Below are positions 35,052 to 45,400 of a stretch of DNA of 64,000 nt, in pieces. Source of the DNA: Ruminococcus sp. UBA1394 (GTDB lineage: Bacteria; Bacillota; Clostridia; Oscillospirales; Ruminococcaceae); the NCBI GenBank assembly GCA_002305725.1, contig DBQM01000007.1, positions 24,840-88,839 of the forward strand. The letters run 5' to 3'. Position 1 is the stretch's first letter. Each line of letters starts with the position of its first letter. The position numbers were made by a program, and so were the translations under genes. The notes below the pieces were generated by a model. That model ran no database searches. It was not told where the DNA came from and saw only the letters and a list, made by a program, of their open reading frames with translations.

Positions 35052-35942
35052 ATGGAGCAGACTACTTTCGGAAAAAATCTTTCCAAAACAAGAAAATCTC
35101 TTGGCATGACCCAGGAGCAGTTGGCAAAGAAAATGAATGTTTCACCGCAGGCTGTATCAAAATGGGAAAAGACCAATTATCCCGACAGCGAACTTCTGCC
35201 GTTACTTGCAAAAGCGCTGAACACTTCTCTTGACTATCTTTTTGGCTTAAAGGACAAAGAGGAGGAGGTTGACATTGAACAGCTTATAACTGACGAAATA
35301 CACAAGACAAAGCCGGAAAAACGTGCTGAACTCATGATGAGAATGTTTTACTCGGCTGAATGTGCATATAATGATTATGTTGTCAAAAAAATGACTTTGC
35401 CCGAAACTCTTGACCTTGAAACATACGCTGAACTCAAAACCAACAATGAGCTTGCAATTGCACGTCTTAACAAAGACTTGCAGTATTTCTGCTTTCTTTC
35501 CATTCCGGAAAACGGCGTCAACTCATATGCTGATGCATCACCTAATATAGTAAGGCTTTTCCGTATGCTTGCGGATGAGGAGGCGCTCAGAATAATCTAT
35601 TATATGGGCAGCGGTGTCCGCAACAGAATGCATTCAAAGGAAATTATATCCCAGCGCCTTAATATACCGATTGACCATGTTTCAAAAATAATGGACAGGC
35701 TCGACCGTTTCGGGCTTGTCTGGAGAGTGTCAGCTGAAATTTCTGATGACCCGCCGATACTTTACGGTTATACCTACAGTTCTCCTCTTACAATGATATT
35801 AACCTTAGCAAAATCGCTTACAAATTACATACAATTCTGTGAGCCGTTTATAGACAAATGGAATACCGGTGCATTCAGAATGCCGGATAAAAAAACCGAA
35901 ACACCTATTCCGCAGGTTTCATACTGGGAAAATGATGAGTAA
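35052..35942 (+). CDS. XRE-family regulator with C-terminal winged-helix-like domain
   Basis: 296 residues. N-terminal HTH_3 about 5-62 ('MTQEQLAKKMNVSPQAVSKWE', split motif), a helical linker, and a second DNA-binding-like region about 165-230 ('MHSKEIISQRLNIPIDHVSKIMDRLDRFGLV', given here only as position: residues about 196-226) that resembles an ArsR/MarR winged helix. No sensor for a known ligand is visible. It is divergent from the GH74-GH5 operon across 382 bp and may regulate it. Own promoter and terminator, so it is a single-gene unit. The ribosome site is a GGGGG stretch. Confidence 0.75.
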   Translation: MEQTTFGKNLSKTRKSLGMTQEQLAKKMNVSPQAVSKWEKTNYPDSELLPLLAKALNTSLDYLFGLKDKEEEVDIEQLITDEIHKTKPEKRAELMMRMFYSAECAYNDYVVKKMTLPETLDLETYAELKTNNELAIARLNKDLQYFCFLSIPENGVNSYADASPNIVRLFRMLADEEALRIIYYMGSGVRNRMHSKEIISQRLNIPIDHVSKIMDRLDRFGLVWRVSAEISDDPPILYGYTYSSPLTMILTLAKSLTNYIQFCEPFIDKWNTGAFRMPDKKTETPIPQVSYWENDE

Positions 35943-35961
35943 TTCTGAATATTTTTTTGGA

Positions 35962-35992
35962 ACTCCTTGCATACAGCAGGGAGTGTTTTTTT
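35962..35992 (+). terminator. Terminator after the XRE gene
   Basis: ACTCCTTGC/GCAGGGAGT stem with one wobble pair and a T7 run. Confidence 0.85.
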
Positions 35993-36020
35993 GCGGTTTT
36001 TATTGATAAATAAAGATTAA

Positions 36021-36049
36021 TTGACGAATTATTATAAATATGATATAAT
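36021..36049 (+). promoter_or_regulatory. Sigma-A promoter of the HD-GYP gene
   Basis: TTGACG (36021-36026), 17 bases, TATAAT (36044-36049); one mismatch to consensus overall. About 37 bases before the start codon. Confidence 0.8.
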
Positions 36050-36085
36050 TATATAAAAATATAGAAACATATATTGGGGGAAAAA

Positions 36086-37306
36086 GTGAGTAACGCCACA
36101 TTAAATAAAATCATAAACCAGAATGAAAAGGACGCTAATATAATGACAGGAATGGTCATGGCGATAACCTTTGCTATTTTTACTGTTATATATATTCTCA
36201 ATGTACTGGGAATTTTTATTATTGATCAGACAGCAATGGCAGTGGCATATTTGGTAAGTGCAGTATTACTGCTCTCTCCGCTGCTTATAAATAAGATATT
36301 TAATCCTGCAGCTAAGTGGATTAAATATCTGTATGTCCTGCTGACAGACCTTTTTTTGTTTGTAATAACAACAACACTTACATATCATGTTGTTCTTGTT
36401 TATGCTTATCCTATAGCAATAGCCGGAATGTATTTCAACAGGAAGCTTATAAAAACTTCTGCAATAGTAACCATTATTCTTACGATTTGCGGACAGTTCT
36501 GCGGTTTTTACTTAAACTGGCGTCCTGATTATAATTTCACTACTCTCAAGTCGCTGATTTTATTCAGCATACTTCCAAGGACGCTGACTCTGATAAGCTT
36601 TGCGGCACTTTTGCAGTTCCTTACAAAAAGGACCTCCAGACTTTTGGAAGAAGACGCTGAAAATTATGACCAGCTTGTACTGTACAACAGGGATATGATT
36701 TATGGTTTTGCAACTCTTGTGGAAAACAGGGATGAAAGCACAGGGGGTCACATTAAAAGAACAAGTATTTATGTAAGACTTCTGGCAGAAGAATTGCAGA
36801 GAGAGGATATTTACAGCGATATCATAACCGACGAATTTATAAACTGCATATCAATGGTCGCGCCGCTCCATGATATCGGTAAAATATCCATTCCCGACAG
36901 TATTCTTCAGAAACCAGGCAGACTGACAGATGAAGAATTTGACATAATGAAATCCCATTCTGCCAAAGGCGGAAAGATAATTAAGGAAACATTTGCACAT
37001 ATCGGCGACGAAAATCACAAGGAAATGGCTTATAAGGTTGCAAGGTTTCACCATGAAAAATGGAACGGCAGGGGGTATCCGGACGGTCTTTCCGGTGAGG
37101 ACATTCCTCTGCCGGCAAGAATTATGGCAATTGCTGATGTGTTTGACGCTGTTTCAGAAAAAAGATGCTATCGTGACGCAATGCCTCTTGAAAAATGTTT
37201 CAGCATTATTGAGGAGGGCAGGGACAGAGATTTTGACCCTGTTCTGGTTGACGCATTTATGAATATCCGTGAAGAAGTTACACAGGTACATGATAAGAGC
37301 TTTTAA
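36086..37306 (+). CDS. Membrane HD-GYP phosphodiesterase
   Basis: 406 residues from GTG 36086, which lies five bases after GGGGG; a TTG at 36074 overlaps that site. Five or six membrane segments fill residues 15-185, followed by an HD-GYP domain about 205-390: 'HIKRTSIYV', the HD pair in 'APLHDIGKISIPD', 'HHEKWNGRGYPDGL' and 'ARIMAIADVFDAV'. All HD-GYP hallmark residues are present, so it should hydrolyse c-di-GMP or a related cyclic dinucleotide. The membrane domain may sense a signal. A c-di-GMP network is also suggested by the PilZ-like gene at 473. Confidence 0.88.
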   Translation: MSNATLNKIINQNEKDANIMTGMVMAITFAIFTVIYILNVLGIFIIDQTAMAVAYLVSAVLLLSPLLINKIFNPAAKWIKYLYVLLTDLFLFVITTTLTYHVVLVYAYPIAIAGMYFNRKLIKTSAIVTIILTICGQFCGFYLNWRPDYNFTTLKSLILFSILPRTLTLISFAALLQFLTKRTSRLLEEDAENYDQLVLYNRDMIYGFATLVENRDESTGGHIKRTSIYVRLLAEELQREDIYSDIITDEFINCISMVAPLHDIGKISIPDSILQKPGRLTDEEFDIMKSHSAKGGKIIKETFAHIGDENHKEMAYKVARFHHEKWNGRGYPDGLSGEDIPLPARIMAIADVFDAVSEKRCYRDAMPLEKCFSIIEEGRDRDFDPVLVDAFMNIREEVTQVHDKSF

Positions 37307-37310
37307 TACA

Positions 37311-37352
37311 ATACCGCACAAAGCTTTCAGTAGCTTTTTGTGCGGTATTTTT
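37311..37352 (+). terminator. Terminator after the HD-GYP gene
   Basis: ATACCGCACAAA/TTTGTGCGGTAT stem, short loop and T run. Confidence 0.93.
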
Positions 37353-37364
37353 TATAAAAATATA

Positions 37365-37393
37365 TTGACTTTATCCTGTAGGTAGTGTACAAT
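37365..37393 (+). promoter_or_regulatory. Sigma-A promoter of the PL1 gene
   Basis: TTGACT (37365-37370), 17 bases, TACAAT (37388-37393), about 70 bases before ATG 37471. Confidence 0.75.
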
Positions 37394-37470
37394 AATTATA
37401 AATATTGCAGAAAAAATATATACAATATAAAACGAGTATATATTATGCTGTATTTCAGGGGGAATTTTTT

Positions 37471-40008
37471 ATGAAAAAAAGATTTAGAAGAACTCTTGCA
37501 GTTCTGACCGGAATCATGACAATGCTTTCAGCCGTGCCTGTTTCTTCACAGATGCAGGATTTTAAGGCGGATGCAGCGAGTAATGTCCTTGCCTTTCCCG
37601 GAGCAGTAGGCGGCGGACGCTATTCGACAGGCGGACGCGGGGGAGAGGTCGTACACGTTACCAATCTCAACGACAGCGGTACAGGCTCTTTCCGTGATGC
37701 TGTGAGCAAGTCAAACCGAATTGTAGTATTCGACGTCAGCGGTACAATTGAACTCCAGAGCAATATTCTTGTTTCAAGCAATGTTACCATTGCAGGACAG
37801 ACTGCTCCCGGCGGTTCGGGTATCACGCTGAAAAACTATAAGCTTGGCATGAGCGGTGACAACATAATCTGCCGCTATATCAGCTCACGTCCCGGACCTT
37901 ATAAGGCAACCAGCAGCGGCAATGACGCATGGGGCGGTGCAAAGGGTTCAAACTCCATTATCGACCATTGTTCCATGGGATGGACTACAGACGAGCAATG
38001 GGGTCTTTACTCCAACAATGAATATTACACAGTTCAGTACTCAGTCATAGGTCCTGCTGATTCGTGGGGCGGACACAGCAAGGGTATTCACGGTTTCGGA
38101 CTGATGATGGGTAAGGGTTACAGTACATTTGACCATAACCTTATCGTGCATAACGTTTCAAGAAATTTCCGTGGAAAAGTTGTGGGTACTGAAACAGCTG
38201 ATTTCACCAACAACGTAATCTACAACTGGGCATACCAGACCGCCTACGGTACTATCGGTCATCTGAACTACACCAACAACACTCTTAAAATGGGTAACGG
38301 CACCACCGGAGGAAAGCACTATGTAAGCGTTGACAGCAGTACAAGTCCGGAAAACTTTAAAATATACCTTGACGGCAACCGTATGCTCAACCAGGACGGT
38401 ACCATTTATGATACGGTTACTTTTGATAACTGGAACGGCATAACCGTTAAGGACGGACTCGGTATAACAAAGGATTCCGTAAAAAGCGATACTGCCTTTG
38501 AAACGATTGTAAACGGCGTGAATGTTTCAACGGCTTTAACTGCGGAAAGTGCCGAAGATTCCTTTGAACACGTTGTAAGCTTTGCCGGAAACGGTATTTC
38601 TCCGGATCTGAGGACAGCTGTTGACAAACAGGCTGCCTATGAAACAAAAACCGGTACAGGCAATCTCAGCGGTACAGCCGCTTATGATGAAGCTGATACT
38701 GACCAGAAAGCAAATCTTGACAAGTACAATATTCAGTGCGGTGTGACCTATGAGTATCCGTCGGCTGTACTTACAAAAACTATTACTGATACTGACAATG
38801 ATGGTATGCCTGACGAATGGGAGCTTGCAAGAGGACTCAACCCGAATGACGCCTCAGACACAAACGGTGATTACTGCGGTCAGGGATATACTAATATCGA
38901 GTATTATATAAACGACCTTACTGTAAATTCATTCCCGGAGGGTGTTGTTACACTTTCGCCGGAAACAACACAGATTGAACCGGTTTCAGCCTTTGAAACG
39001 ATAGAGGCAGAGAATTTTGATGAGCAGAGCGGTATTAAAACTGAGGACTGCTCCGAGGGCGGACAGAATGTCGGCTACATTGAAAACGGCGACTATATCA
39101 TGTTCCGCAATGTGGACTTTGAGGACGGTGCAAAGAGCTTTACCGCCCGTGTAGCAGGCGGACAGGAGGGCTGTGCGATTGAAGTCTATACAGACAGCCT
39201 TGACGGCACACCAATAGCAAAATGCAGCATTCCGTCCACAGGCGGCTGGCAGACCTGGACTGACGTTTCCTGCAATACTGCCGCAGTTTCCGGCAAGCAT
39301 ACGCTTTATCTGAAATTCACCGGCGGTGAGGGTTATCTCTTTAATATCAACAATTTTGTCTTCGGACGTGAAGCAATTCCGATGAACGGCAAGCTGATAA
39401 AAAATCTCGTGCTCAACGATTCTGAAAACAGCGCCGACTGGTCGATCGGAGAGGGAATGGCAAACGGTTCGCTGATTTACGGCGACAGGGATTTCACCGT
39501 TTTGAGTCTGCCGGCTGAGCTTGAGGGTGCAGAATATATAAAGACTGCCTGTGATTCCAAAAACTATACAGCTACTCTCGGTGCATTTACTGCCGGCGCA
39601 GACATTACTGTATACATTGCAATGGACACAAGAGTAAATCCGGTTCCGGACTGGCTTGGTGAATGGGAGAAAACCTCAATGTCATTTGCAAGCTCGAATG
39701 ATGTTACATTTGAACTGTACAAAAAGAGCGTCAGAGAGGGCGAAAGCGTAACTCTTGGCAGCAACGGACAGTCTGCCTCCTGCGTCAATTATACCGTACT
39801 GGCAGCTGAAGAAAAGGAATCTGTCAGAGGTGACGTAAATCTTGACGGAAAAATAAGTGTTTCAGACGCTGTTTTATTGCAGCAGTATCTGCTGTGTTCT
39901 GCGGAACTTACAGAGCAGCAGGGGGAACAGGCTGATATTATAAATGATAACTGTCTGGATGTATTTGACCTTATTGCAATGAAAAGATTACTGTCAGAAC
40001 AGAAATAA
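37471..40008 (+). CDS. Cellulosomal pectate lyase: PL1-CBM6-X module-dockerin
   Basis: 845 residues from ATG 37471, eight bases after GGGGG; the open frame extends 22 codons upstream but without a ribosome site and across the promoter region. Signal peptide about 1-35; PL1 beta-helix about 38-480 ('AFPGAVGGGRYSTGGRGG', 'RYISSRPG', 'IDHCSMGWTTDEQ'); CBM6 about 507-635 ('ETIEAENFDEQSG'); a 145-residue module X about 639-782 also found twice in the GH98 protein; dockerin about 787-845. It should cleave homogalacturonan by Ca-dependent beta-elimination outside the cell while docked on the cellulosome. It is followed by a bidirectional terminator. Confidence 0.9.
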   Translation: MKKRFRRTLAVLTGIMTMLSAVPVSSQMQDFKADAASNVLAFPGAVGGGRYSTGGRGGEVVHVTNLNDSGTGSFRDAVSKSNRIVVFDVSGTIELQSNILVSSNVTIAGQTAPGGSGITLKNYKLGMSGDNIICRYISSRPGPYKATSSGNDAWGGAKGSNSIIDHCSMGWTTDEQWGLYSNNEYYTVQYSVIGPADSWGGHSKGIHGFGLMMGKGYSTFDHNLIVHNVSRNFRGKVVGTETADFTNNVIYNWAYQTAYGTIGHLNYTNNTLKMGNGTTGGKHYVSVDSSTSPENFKIYLDGNRMLNQDGTIYDTVTFDNWNGITVKDGLGITKDSVKSDTAFETIVNGVNVSTALTAESAEDSFEHVVSFAGNGISPDLRTAVDKQAAYETKTGTGNLSGTAAYDEADTDQKANLDKYNIQCGVTYEYPSAVLTKTITDTDNDGMPDEWELARGLNPNDASDTNGDYCGQGYTNIEYYINDLTVNSFPEGVVTLSPETTQIEPVSAFETIEAENFDEQSGIKTEDCSEGGQNVGYIENGDYIMFRNVDFEDGAKSFTARVAGGQEGCAIEVYTDSLDGTPIAKCSIPSTGGWQTWTDVSCNTAAVSGKHTLYLKFTGGEGYLFNINNFVFGREAIPMNGKLIKNLVLNDSENSADWSIGEGMANGSLIYGDRDFTVLSLPAELEGAEYIKTACDSKNYTATLGAFTAGADITVYIAMDTRVNPVPDWLGEWEKTSMSFASSNDVTFELYKKSVREGESVTLGSNGQSASCVNYTVLAAEEKESVRGDVNLDGKISVSDAVLLQQYLLCSAELTEQQGEQADIINDNCLDVFDLIAMKRLLSEQK

Positions 40009-40030
40009 CTGAATAAACCCGCAAAATTAA

Positions 40031-40062
40031 AGCAGCAGTCAATATTATGACTGCTGCTATTT
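40031..40062. terminator. Bidirectional terminator between PL1 and hybrid regulator genes
   Basis: AGCAGCAGTCA/TGACTGCTGCT perfect 11-bp stem. The stem reaches the stop codon of the minus-strand gene. Confidence 0.85.
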
Positions 40063-42207
40063 TGTTATGTTTCTGTATTGATTTGCAGTAAAACCTGTTT
40101 CGGAAAGGAACTGGCGCATGAAATATTTATCGTCAGTATAACCGCAGTTTTCAGCAATTTCTGAAATATTCATAGAAGTGACTGAAAGACAGTATTTAGC
40201 TCTGGCAATGCGTGATAAAATGCAGTCCTGATGAAAGCTGATACCAAAACATTTTTTATATATTGATCTGAAATGCCCCGGACTGCCGGAATAGTAACTG
40301 CGTATTTCTTCCGTGTCAAAGGTTTCAGAAGGATTCATATAAATGTAATTGCGTATTTTCAGCAGTTCTTTATAATGCTTGTCACGACGTCTTACAGAAA
40401 TAATCTTAATCTGTTTTTCAAATTCATCATTGCAGATTTCAGTTAACTGAGAAAAAGTGTTGTCGCCGCACTCGCTGGTGCAGCATACAAATGAATCCAT
40501 GCCGTATATTTTCATATAATCTGTATGCTGATATATGAGAGAATTAAAACTGTCTGTAAGAAATTCTGCGGAACTTTCATTCCTGACCAGACATACAAAG
40601 GTATCATCGTTTATTTTGGCACATATATCATGATTTCCGCTGAACTGGCGTACTGCCTCTGAAATATCAAGCAGCGCATTTATCTTTTTGTTTTCGTTTA
40701 CAAAATCATTGTTGAAAAGACAAATACGGACTGCCGCAAAGTAAAGATTTTCTTTTTCAGCTGAAATAAACACATTCTTTATACCGCTTTCGTTATACAT
40801 ACCTGTCAGAATGTCACGCTGCTCCGAGAGGTTCTGACATTCTGTCAGATACCGGATATCGTTTTTCATCTGAAGAAATTCAAGACCATTTGATACTGTT
40901 TTAAGCCAGTTGCGGTAAATGTGGTCAAAGGTGTCTGGATGGTCAAATTTCAGAACTACATATCCAAGCTCTTTGTCAGAAAAAAACAGCGGACAAAAAT
41001 AATACGGAGCTGCACTTCCGCTGAAAACAGCGGAAAATTTGTTTTTGTGGAATGTAAAAGGCTTTTCGTTCCATATAAGATTGTAGCAGGTCATATTTTC
41101 AGAGTCAATATCATTTTCATACCAGTTTTCATACAGACACAGGTAAAGACTTTCTCTGTCTCTTATCATGAACTGAAAGTTACGGCAAATCTGCACAAAC
41201 TCGCTGATATTGTGACATTCTGTAAGACGGTGTTCAAGCTGACTGAAAAGACTGAGAAAATCATAGGTTTGCTTGATATGTACATCGTTAAGCTCACGCT
41301 TTACGTCTTCATTATTTGCACCGCAGGCACAGGTGTTTCCGGGAATAAGCGTACCTTTTACAGGAAAGAAATCGCCGTATTCTCCTTCGGTTAATTTTTC
41401 GTTCAGCAGTCTGACTGCCTCAGCGCCGAGGTATTTCCTGTTTCTCCGATAGGTTGTTAACAGGGGAGTATGGCAATTTCGTTCCCTTACATACTCATAA
41501 CCGATAACTGCCATTTTTTCCTGGACAGGCACAGACTGTTCCATAAATTCGTCCAGCAGTCCGTATGCCATATAATCATTGGCACATATAAGTGCCTGCG
41601 GATAAGGAAGCTCTCCGCTGATATACTTCCGGGCTGTTTCCTTTCCCGAATTTAACCAGAAATTCCCGAAATACACTTTATTTTCATCATACGCAATACC
41701 GTGCTTTTCCAGAGCACGCCGATAACCATCCACACGCCGGTGCGAAGCCTCAATATTCTCAAACCCTGTAAGCATATCAATATCAGTTATACCGTGAACT
41801 TCGATAAGATGATTTGTGATATCCTCCATATCATCTTCATCACTGTTGTTTATAAATTTAAAATCCGGCAGAACAAAACCGGGCAGGGGAGTTCCTATGG
41901 CAACAATTGGAACAGACTCCCGCTTGCTGAATGTATCTGTAATCTGTTTCTGCAGGTCCGTATTTATAAACGATTCAGAAATAAGTATAAACCCGTCAAA
42001 CTCTTCCGAGAGAATGAGGTCATATATCTTATTTTCAGTTTTCAGTATATCTGAAGTTTCATTGGGATTATATATGTTTGAAATAACTGCGATGTCAATA
42101 TCAAGCTCCTGTGCTTTTTCAATTGCACCTGCCAGAATTTCCTTTTGTTCAATATCAGCAGCACTTGCTGCAATAACGCCGTAAACAGGCCGATGTGATT
42201 TTTTCAA
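40057..42207 (-). CDS. Hybrid regulator: LacI-type sensor, GGDEF-like domain and AraC HTH
   Basis: 716 residues, cytoplasmic. Residues 5-290 are a periplasmic-binding-protein/LacI sensor domain without the usual LacI HTH ('YGVIAASAADIEQKEILAGA', 'HRRVDGYRRALEKHGI', 'ICANDYMAYGLLDE', 'VIGYEYV'). About 300-465 is a helical and GAF-like segment; about 470-600 a degenerate GGDEF-like region beginning 'DILTGMYNESGI' without the catalytic GG(D/E)EF loop; 615-716 an AraC double HTH ('MNISEIAENCGYTDDKYFMRQF'). It probably senses a sugar and activates transcription. Divergent from the GH98/CE1 gene across 252 bp, which is a likely target. Confidence 0.8.
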   Translation of the reverse strand: MKKSHRPVYGVIAASAADIEQKEILAGAIEKAQELDIDIAVISNIYNPNETSDILKTENKIYDLILSEEFDGFILISESFINTDLQKQITDTFSKRESVPIVAIGTPLPGFVLPDFKFINNSDEDDMEDITNHLIEVHGITDIDMLTGFENIEASHRRVDGYRRALEKHGIAYDENKVYFGNFWLNSGKETARKYISGELPYPQALICANDYMAYGLLDEFMEQSVPVQEKMAVIGYEYVRERNCHTPLLTTYRRNRKYLGAEAVRLLNEKLTEGEYGDFFPVKGTLIPGNTCACGANNEDVKRELNDVHIKQTYDFLSLFSQLEHRLTECHNISEFVQICRNFQFMIRDRESLYLCLYENWYENDIDSENMTCYNLIWNEKPFTFHKNKFSAVFSGSAAPYYFCPLFFSDKELGYVVLKFDHPDTFDHIYRNWLKTVSNGLEFLQMKNDIRYLTECQNLSEQRDILTGMYNESGIKNVFISAEKENLYFAAVRICLFNNDFVNENKKINALLDISEAVRQFSGNHDICAKINDDTFVCLVRNESSAEFLTDSFNSLIYQHTDYMKIYGMDSFVCCTSECGDNTFSQLTEICNDEFEKQIKIISVRRRDKHYKELLKIRNYIYMNPSETFDTEEIRSYYSGSPGHFRSIYKKCFGISFHQDCILSRIARAKYCLSVTSMNISEIAENCGYTDDKYFMRQFLSETGFTANQYRNITK

Positions 42208-42310
42208 GTCTGCACCTCCCTTATATATAATTATAAATTAATAAAATAAAAAGTCAAGGAAAAAAATGAAAAAAATGTGCATTTTGTCCACTTTATATTC
42301 ATAATGTGAG

Positions 42311-42339
42311 TTGAATTTTATAAAAATTAAGTGTAAAAT
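42311..42339 (+). promoter_or_regulatory. Sigma-A promoter of the GH98/CE1 gene
   Basis: TTGAAT (42311-42316), 17 bases, TAAAAT (42334-42339) preceded by TG. The leader is about 115 bases long. Confidence 0.65.
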
Positions 42340-42459
42340 ATAGTCAGATAAAAAAATTGGTTTCGTATTGTGAAAATATCACAAAAATCATTTTACTTAT
42401 ATCTTCATATTGTTTGAAATGCGGATATAAAAATACAAATAAAAGAGGAGGAATTTTTT

Positions 42460-45400
42460 ATGAAAATCAAGAAACTATGGTCGGCTGTGATTTCAGCTGT
42501 CATGATGCTGAGCCTTCTGACATTTTTACCGGTAAATCCGGTTACAGAAAAAATCAGCTCAACACAGATTACTGCTGAAGCGGCAGGGACTATGCGCCGG
42601 CCATGTTCATCACAAGCGCCCATGTGGATAGTTCACATTGAAACATGGAACCATGCGGACCCTCAGAAGATTATAAACCTGATACCTGAGGACATCAGAC
42701 CGTATGTTGTTTTTAATATCTCCATGTCAATATACTGGATTCAGGATAAAGACGAATGGGGCATGGTACAGGACGGCTATGAGCTTGCAAAATCATGGAT
42801 CAAAGCTTGTGCCGATGAGGGAATATGGTGTATGATTCAGCCTTCCAGCGGCGGACAGTGTCACTTCCCCGACTATGATTCATCAGGAAATATTGTAGAC
42901 TTTCCTAACAAGGACAAATTTGTACAAAAAGCGGACGCTGATTACGAGAACACAATTTATGCAGAATTTTTCCGTGATTATCCTAACTTTATCGGTTTCA
43001 ACTACTGCGAACAGTTCTGGGGATTTGATCAGGAGGATTTCCCGATAAGCTGTCCTCAGAGATATCAGCATTTTGCAAATCTTCTTAAACTCTGTAACAA
43101 GTACGGCGGATATCTTGATATAAGCTGGTGCGGAAATGAGTGGAGTCCTAAGATCAATCCACTTGCAATGCTCAAACAGGTCCCGCAGTGGGAAGAAGCC
43201 TGCCGTCTGTATTCAGACAATCTTATTCTTGAAGAAAAATACACACAGGCAAGCTATATAGCAGATGTTGAGAGTCTGGTTTACGGTTATTATGTATCCG
43301 GATACTGCGGAAACTTCGGTATCCGTTATGACGAAACAGGCTGGACTGATTCAACATGGAGCGGTTCTGGTGTTTCAACAAAAGATCAGTTCAACCAGGC
43401 AACAGGACTTCCGATTTATCTTGAAAGAATGGTCAAGAACGGTGCGACTGTTATTGACGGTCCTGAGCTTGTCACAGTAGATGATTTCAAGGAAACTTAC
43501 GGCTATACTGACAGCGAAGGCTATCATGTAAGAGACTGGGCAATGTATGACCAGTTCCAGAATGTACCGATGGACTATATGCGTAAAATTGCTGACGGAA
43601 CAGTCAGAATTCCTGCACGAGAAGAAGTAGTATCCAATACAAAAGTGGTTGTTATCCAGGACGTTGCCGACGGTGCTGGCAAAACATGGGATGAGCCATA
43701 CAGCAGCTATCCGACACTGTTTGAGGGACTTTACCGTATGAGCAGCGACGGCAACCTTAAATTAAATCATAACCTTTACAAGAGCACAGGCCGCTATCAG
43801 ACAATTCCGACTGTATATGCACTTAAAGATGACCTTGCCAAGTCTATTCCCGTACAGGTAAAGCAGTCTGAAATTGCTTCAAGATGGTCAACAATAGAAG
43901 CAAAGCAGAACGAATTCAATACTCTTTATCCTTTTTCCGATTATTATGGAAACTGTTACGTCGGACGAAATCAGAATTCATGGGTTGCTTATAACTATAA
44001 TAAGGACGGCAGTAACTGCGGTGCAGTTCTTTCTCTGAAATACAACACCTGTAAAGACCTTGATGTAAACTTCAATGCTTATGGTTCAGCACTTATCAAT
44101 GAATACAGCGACCATATTGACATTTACGCAAATAACTATAACGAAAAAGATCAGACAAAACTTGTAACTGATACAATTAAAATTTCAGGCTGTTCTTCTG
44201 AACCGACAATAACTTATAAAGACAGAGGCGTGAACCAGCTGAAGAGTGAAGTTTCAACTTCATATTCAAACGGTACATACACTATTACGGTAAAGCACAA
44301 CGGTCCTGTTGACATTACTGTAAAGTGTTCCGGCAGCGAAACAAACCGCAGCCAGGCAACAGCTAAAAAAGCGCTTACAGCACCAGCTGGTCCGGATTTC
44401 TACACTGGTGTACGTCAGTACGAAGCTGAGCTTTTTGATCAGAAAAATATCGAAGGCAATGTGGCAAACGCCTGCGGAAGCGGAATTACAGGTATTCAGG
44501 GGCAGGGCTTTATGAAGTTCGGTACAAAGAATACTGCGGCTGTAAAGGACACAGTAAGTACAACAAAGGCCGGAACGTTCAAAATGACTCTCAGATATGC
44601 CGTTACATCTGACATAAGTTGTGTTGACCTCTATGTAAACGGTACAAAAGTTAAAACCCTTTCACTTCCAAAGGGAAGTTCTCTCAGCGACTGGAAAACA
44701 GTATCCGAAAATATCACACTCAATCAGGGTGATAACAAAATTGAGTTAAAGGCTAATGCGACACTTCCAGGCAGTCTGTATCTTGATAATTTTACAGTTG
44801 AGGGCGACTTTGGCGACGCAACTCAGAAAGAGCTTGAACCTATCAGCGGTACACTTATTACAAATCTTGTCCGCCTTGACAAAGAAAACGGCGCAGACTG
44901 GTCAATTGAAACCGGTTTCACAACAGGCACAAAGCTTTTCGGTGACCGTGACATTACAGCTACATCAGTTCCTTCAAATCTCAGAGGAGCAGAATATATC
45001 AGAACAGCCTGCGATTCCAAGCTGCTTACAACAGACCTTGGTACATTTACTGCCGGCGCTGACATAACAGTATATATTGCAGTTGACACAAGAGTTACAG
45101 CAAATCTGCCGTCATGGCTTGGCAGCTGGACAAAAACAGACAGTTCAGTTACAACTTCAAACAATCTGACTCTCCAGCTTTATAAGAAAAACTTCAATTC
45201 CGGTGACAGCGTTACACTCGGAACAAACGGCGGCTCAAATGAATCAGTTAACTATGTAGTAGTGGCTGTTCCGAAAGAAGTTGATCCTATAAGCGGAAAG
45301 CTCATTAAGGAACTTACAGTATTTGACAAGGAAAATGCTGCTGACTGGTCAATTTATGATGATTTCAAGTCCGGTTCACAGCTTTACGGTGACCGTGATA

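Noticed and set aside
37405..37470. 22-codon N-terminal extension of the PL1 lyase
   Set aside because: No ribosome site, and the signal peptide begins at the ATG after GGGGG.
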